A DNA stretch of 64,000 nucleotides, taken from Pseudoxanthomonas sp. YR558 (lineage in GTDB: Bacteria; Pseudomonadota; Gammaproteobacteria; Xanthomonadales; Xanthomonadaceae). Below the pieces are notes generated by a model. That model did not search any database. It worked only from the letters and a program-made list of their open reading frames with translations, and was not told where the DNA came from. The stretch lies in contig NZ_FPCI01000001.1 of the NCBI RefSeq assembly GCF_900116385.1, positions 124,001-188,000 on the forward strand, written 5' to 3'. A program made the position numbers and the translations under genes. Below, one piece after another: positions 61,381 to 64,000 of the stretch (positions are counted from its first letter, which is position 1; every line of letters begins with the position of its first letter).

Positions 61381-61968
61381 TTACCTGCGCGGTGCGAGTT
61401 GCGACTGGCGCGCTTCGGCGACCTGCCGGCGATGCAGCCGGAACAAGTGACGGTCCATGGCTTCGGCGAGTCCGCCGTTGAGGCCTTCGAACTGCAGCCA
61501 CAGATGATGTCCGTGAGTGCCTTCCACCTGCGCCAGCACGCGCGCAGGCAGCTCGATGTGATCGCTCAGCCAGGCGGCCGGTTGCAGCGTCACCACGCCG
61601 TCGCTGCCATCAGCGGCCTCGAGCGGTGCGGCGATGTCCAGACGCAGGCCGCGATGCGACCAGCGCAGCGCGGTGACCGGCAGCAGGTCGTCGTGACGGC
61701 GTGCGAGGCGGCCGAGCAGCGACAGCACCAGGTCGAGCTTCGCTTCGATGCGCTGTTGGCTGGGTGTCGCTTCCTTGCGGTCTTCCGGATCGTCGCCGCG
61801 GACATCCTCGGCCACGGCCAGGCCCTGCAGCAGGGCTTCGGCCGGGGCCTGCATCACCGGGCGCGCGCCGAGGGTGAAGCGGGCAGGCAGCACGACATCG
61901 CAGGTCAGCGCGCCGTCGAACAGCGTGTGTTCGGCCGGATGCTCCACCAACACGACGGGCGCGGCCAC
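61381..61968 (-). CDS. PilZ-domain protein of the xanthomonad non-canonical type
   Basis: 195 residues. An N-terminal strand-rich part (about 1-60), a long heptad-like helix (QRIEAKLDLVLSLLGRL, about 70-95) and a PilZ-like barrel (about 95-165, TALRWSHRGLRLDI). The canonical RxxxR is absent and the D/NxSxxG motif reads WSHRG, so direct c-di-GMP binding is doubtful. Xanthomonas XC6012 is a known tetrameric PilZ protein with such an added helix; similarity is my reading from motifs. It follows the fliT-like gene by 3 bases, so it belongs to the fliD-fliS operon. Confidence 0.78.
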   Translation of the reverse strand: MAAPVVLVEHPAEHTLFDGALTCDVVLPARFTLGARPVMQAPAEALLQGLAVAEDVRGDDPEDRKEATPSQQRIEAKLDLVLSLLGRLARRHDDLLPVTALRWSHRGLRLDIAAPLEAADGSDGVVTLQPAAWLSDHIELPARVLAQVEGTHGHHLWLQFEGLNGGLAEAMDRHLFRLHRRQVAEARQSQLAPRR

Positions 61969-61971
61969 GGC

Positions 61972-62277
61972 TTAGCCCCCGACAACCGAGAGATAGGCGC
62001 GTGCGGCGCGATCGGCGCGCTGCGTGGACTGCATGCGGATGCGTGCCTGCTCGCGTGCGGCCTGCATGTCCTGCTGCAGTTCGAGCTGCGCGCGTAGCAA
62101 GGTAGCCAGGGCGTCGTACCCGGCGCTGCGCCCGCCATCGGCATGCAGGAACGCGCGTACGTCGCGGTCATGGCGGTTGAGCAGGGCTTCCACGCCATCC
62201 AGTTCGTCGGCATGCAGCGCAGCGCGCATCGCATCCAACTGGTCGAACAGGTCGGCGAGGGCCGGTGTGTCGTTCAT
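61972..62277 (-). CDS. FliT-like small protein of the fliDS operon
   Basis: 101 residues, helical, no membrane segment (LFDQLDAMRAALHADELDGV, DALATLLRAQLELQQDMQ). Its place after fliS, with the start overlapping the fliS stop (ATGA at 62277), and its size fit a FliT-type export chaperone. FliT sequences are poorly conserved, so the family is inferred from position. It is coupled on both sides (fliS upstream, pilZ downstream). Confidence 0.6.
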   Translation of the reverse strand: MNDTPALADLFDQLDAMRAALHADELDGVEALLNRHDRDVRAFLHADGGRSAGYDALATLLRAQLELQQDMQAAREQARIRMQSTQRADRAARAYLSVVGG

Positions 62278-62690
62278 CGCGCGGCCGCCATGGCCGGTAC
62301 CTGCCGTTGTTCGGTGGGAATCGCGTTCCACGCCGATTCGATCTCGCCCAGCAGCTCCAGCGATTCGCGCAACGCGGAGGCGTCGTTATGCAGGTTGGCT
62401 TCGATCAGGCGGGTTTGCACGTAGTCGTACAGCGACGACAGGCTGCCGGCGATCTCGCCGCCGGCCTCATGGTCCAGGGAGCCGTTGAGGTGGCCGATGA
62501 TCGCGCTGACTTCGCCGATCGCCTTGCCCTTGCGCGCCAGGTCGCCGCGCTCCACGCAGGCTTCCGCCAGGCGCAGGCGCTCGCAGGCGCCGCCCAGGAG
62601 CAGGGCGACGAGGCGATGCGGGTCGGCCTCCATCACGGCGCTGCTGAGGCCGGTGTTGCGGTACTGCGCGGCATACGATTGAAGTGACAT
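62274..62690 (-). CDS. fliS: Flagellin export chaperone FliS
   Basis: 138 residues. Family features are AAQYRNTGLSSAVMEADPHR at the start, a LLLGGACERLRLAE helix, and LSSLYDYVQTRLIEANLHND in the core. It binds flagellin and prevents premature assembly. ATG 62690 has AGGAG seven bases upstream; it lies 57 bases after fliD. Confidence 0.95.
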   Translation of the reverse strand: MSLQSYAAQYRNTGLSSAVMEADPHRLVALLLGGACERLRLAEACVERGDLARKGKAIGEVSAIIGHLNGSLDHEAGGEIAGSLSSLYDYVQTRLIEANLHNDASALRESLELLGEIESAWNAIPTEQRQVPAMAAAR

Positions 62691-62747
62691 TCCATTTCTC
62701 CTGGGGTCCCGGCGCCGCACGGGCGCTCCGGCGGACCCGGCGGGGGC

Positions 62748-64000
62748 TTATCCGGTCTGGTTGGCGAGCGAGGCCAGCTGTTGAGCGAGGGCGCTGCTGG
62801 TGGTGTTCATCTGCGAAATCATGCTGTCCAGCGCGACGAACTGCGCCTTGTAGCGGTTACCCACGGCCTCCATGCGCGCATCCAGGGCGGTGCGCTGGGT
62901 GGCGACATCCTTGATCTGCGCGTTCAGGCCGTTGCTACGCAGGGTGAAGGCGCCATCGGTACCGACATAACTGCTGACCGCCTTCTGCAGCGTGCCCGCG
63001 AACGCGGTATCGCCGGTGAACGCGGCGCGGATCTTCTCGGGATCAGCGGTCAGGGCGGCGGTGAACTTGCTGCTGTCGAAGACCAGGGTGCCGTCGGACG
63101 AGGGATAGCCCTTCGTCTGCAGGCCCAAGGTCTTCGCATCCAGGCCCTGCGCGGCGAGGTCGCCCAACAGGTTGCCCATCAGGTTGCGAAGCTGGCCCGA
63201 GGCGCTGCGCATCTGCGCGTCGCCGGTCAGGGCCGAGGGTTCGTTGTTCTCGGCGTCATACTTGGTGGTGGCGTTGATCGCGCCGATTGCCGTGTTGTAC
63301 GCCGTCACGAAGTCCTGGATCAGCTTGCTGGCCGCGGCCGTGTCGGTGGACACGGTGACGGTGCTGGTGCCTTCGGTCTTCAGGTCCAGGGTGAGGCCCG
63401 GGACCGCATCGGTGATCTTGTTGGTGCTGGCGGTGACGGTCAGTCCATCGATCGTCACTTCGGCGTCCGCGGCCGGCACGCGTTCCTGCAGGCTGGTCAC
63501 AAGGTTTTGCAGATCGCTGCCGCCCGAGGCAAAGGCGAGGGTGAGGCCGTTGGCCGCGCCGGTCTTGTCGGAGGACACCGACAGGTACTGGCCATCGTTG
63601 GAGGTCATGACGGCGGCCTGCACGCCCTTGCTGCGCGCGGCAGTGTTGATGGCGCTGCGCACGTCCTGCAGGGTCGCACCTTCGGCGATATCGATGGCGA
63701 GCGACTCGCCGCCGACGGTCAGCGTCAATTGGCCGGCGCCGAAGGTGGTGCCGGCGGCGACCGGGGTATTGGTGATCCACTTGTTGGCGGTAGCGAGCGA
63801 GCCCACTTCCACGTTGTAGATGCCGTTGGGCGTGCCGCTGGCGACACTGGCGCCCACCACGGTGTCCGTGCCGGACTTGACCGTGCGGACGTCGAAGGCG
63901 GTGGCCGACTTCAATGCCTTGAGCGCGGTGTCCAAGCTGCTGAATGCGGAACTGACGGTGCCGATCGCCGACAGCTTGAACTTGGCCTGGGTCTCGATAC
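62748..64000 (-). CDS. fliD: Flagellar filament cap protein FliD (5' part beyond window)
   Basis: About 417 residues are visible; the frame runs to the right edge, so the N-terminus is missing. The N-terminal-side fragment ETQAKFKLSAIGTVSSAFSS and the FliD_N/FliD_C pattern are present (AIGAINATTKYD, GQLRNLMGN, a Ser/Thr/Ala-rich middle), and the C-terminal coiled coil includes RYKAQFVALDSMISQMN. It caps the filament and is a FliT partner. Its promoter lies outside the window. Confidence 0.93.
   Translation of the reverse strand, partial: IETQAKFKLSAIGTVSSAFSSLDTALKALKSATAFDVRTVKSGTDTVVGASVASGTPNGIYNVEVGSLATANKWITNTPVAAGTTFGAGQLTLTVGGESLAIDIAEGATLQDVRSAINTAARSKGVQAAVMTSNDGQYLSVSSDKTGAANGLTLAFASGGSDLQNLVTSLQERVPAADAEVTIDGLTVTASTNKITDAVPGLTLDLKTEGTSTVTVSTDTAAASKLIQDFVTAYNTAIGAINATTKYDAENNEPSALTGDAQMRSASGQLRNLMGNLLGDLAAQGLDAKTLGLQTKGYPSSDGTLVFDSSKFTAALTADPEKIRAAFTGDTAFAGTLQKAVSSYVGTDGAFTLRSNGLNAQIKDVATQRTALDARMEAVGNRYKAQFVALDSMISQMNTTSSALAQQLASLANQTG

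Overview
The window is about 64 kb of GC-rich DNA that reads as a gammaproteobacterial chromosome of the Xanthomonadaceae/Lysobacteraceae type (Xanthomonas, Pseudoxanthomonas, Luteimonas, Lysobacter). The reasons are the gene order of the flagellar/chemotaxis locus, a flagellar-locus copy of rpoN beside fleQ, a PilZ protein of xanthomonad type behind fliD-fliS, and GTAG/GTGG-type REP palindromes. The genus is not resolved from sequence alone. I saw no tRNA, rRNA, insertion sequence or CRISPR array.

Layout. Almost everything is transcribed leftward (minus strand). Read in the direction of transcription from the right edge: fliD (cut by the window edge), fliS, a fliT-like gene and a non-canonical pilZ gene; an orphan LuxR-type response regulator; rpoN, a receiver-only regulator and fleQ; fliEFGHIJK; a REP inverted pair; fliLMNOPQR. 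From about 33.0 to 45.5 kb an accessory block lies between fliR and flhB: a TetR-type regulator, an autotransporter, a Gly/Asn/Lys-rich secreted protein, a membrane diguanylate cyclase and a czcICBA-like metal efflux operon. The flagellar locus then resumes with flhB, flhA, flhF, fleN/flhG, fliA, cheY, cheZ, a 44-codon small ORF, cheA-2, motC, motD, parC and parP. A second chemotaxis block follows: STAS protein, cheY-2, cheA-1, a phosphate-type porin, an MCP, a PAS-PAS-GAF-GGDEF-EAL protein, an OB-fold exported protein, an MCP, cheR, cheD, cheB and a short MCP. The left end holds a degenerate histidine kinase, a GGDEF-EAL-REC protein, a GIY-YIG protein and the tail of a sensor kinase.

How the genes work together. 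RpoN plus FleQ would drive class II/III genes. GG-N10-GC (sigma54) elements are visible before fliE, fliL and flhB, and a weaker one before cheR. FliA (sigma28) would drive motility and chemotaxis genes. I found seven sigma28-like promoters, all with an 11-nt spacer, before cheY, motC, the STAS-cheY-cheA set, both long MCP units, the GGDEF-EAL gene and the short MCP. The cheA-2/parC/parP part matches the polar-array (ParC/ParP) type of system, with one short acidic motif shared by CheA-2 and ParP. CheB, CheR and CheD are present only in the second block, and no stand-alone CheW is present. Three GGDEF proteins (two of them GGDEF/EAL), a PilZ protein and FleQ make c-di-GMP a recurring theme, although several of these proteins have altered key motifs.
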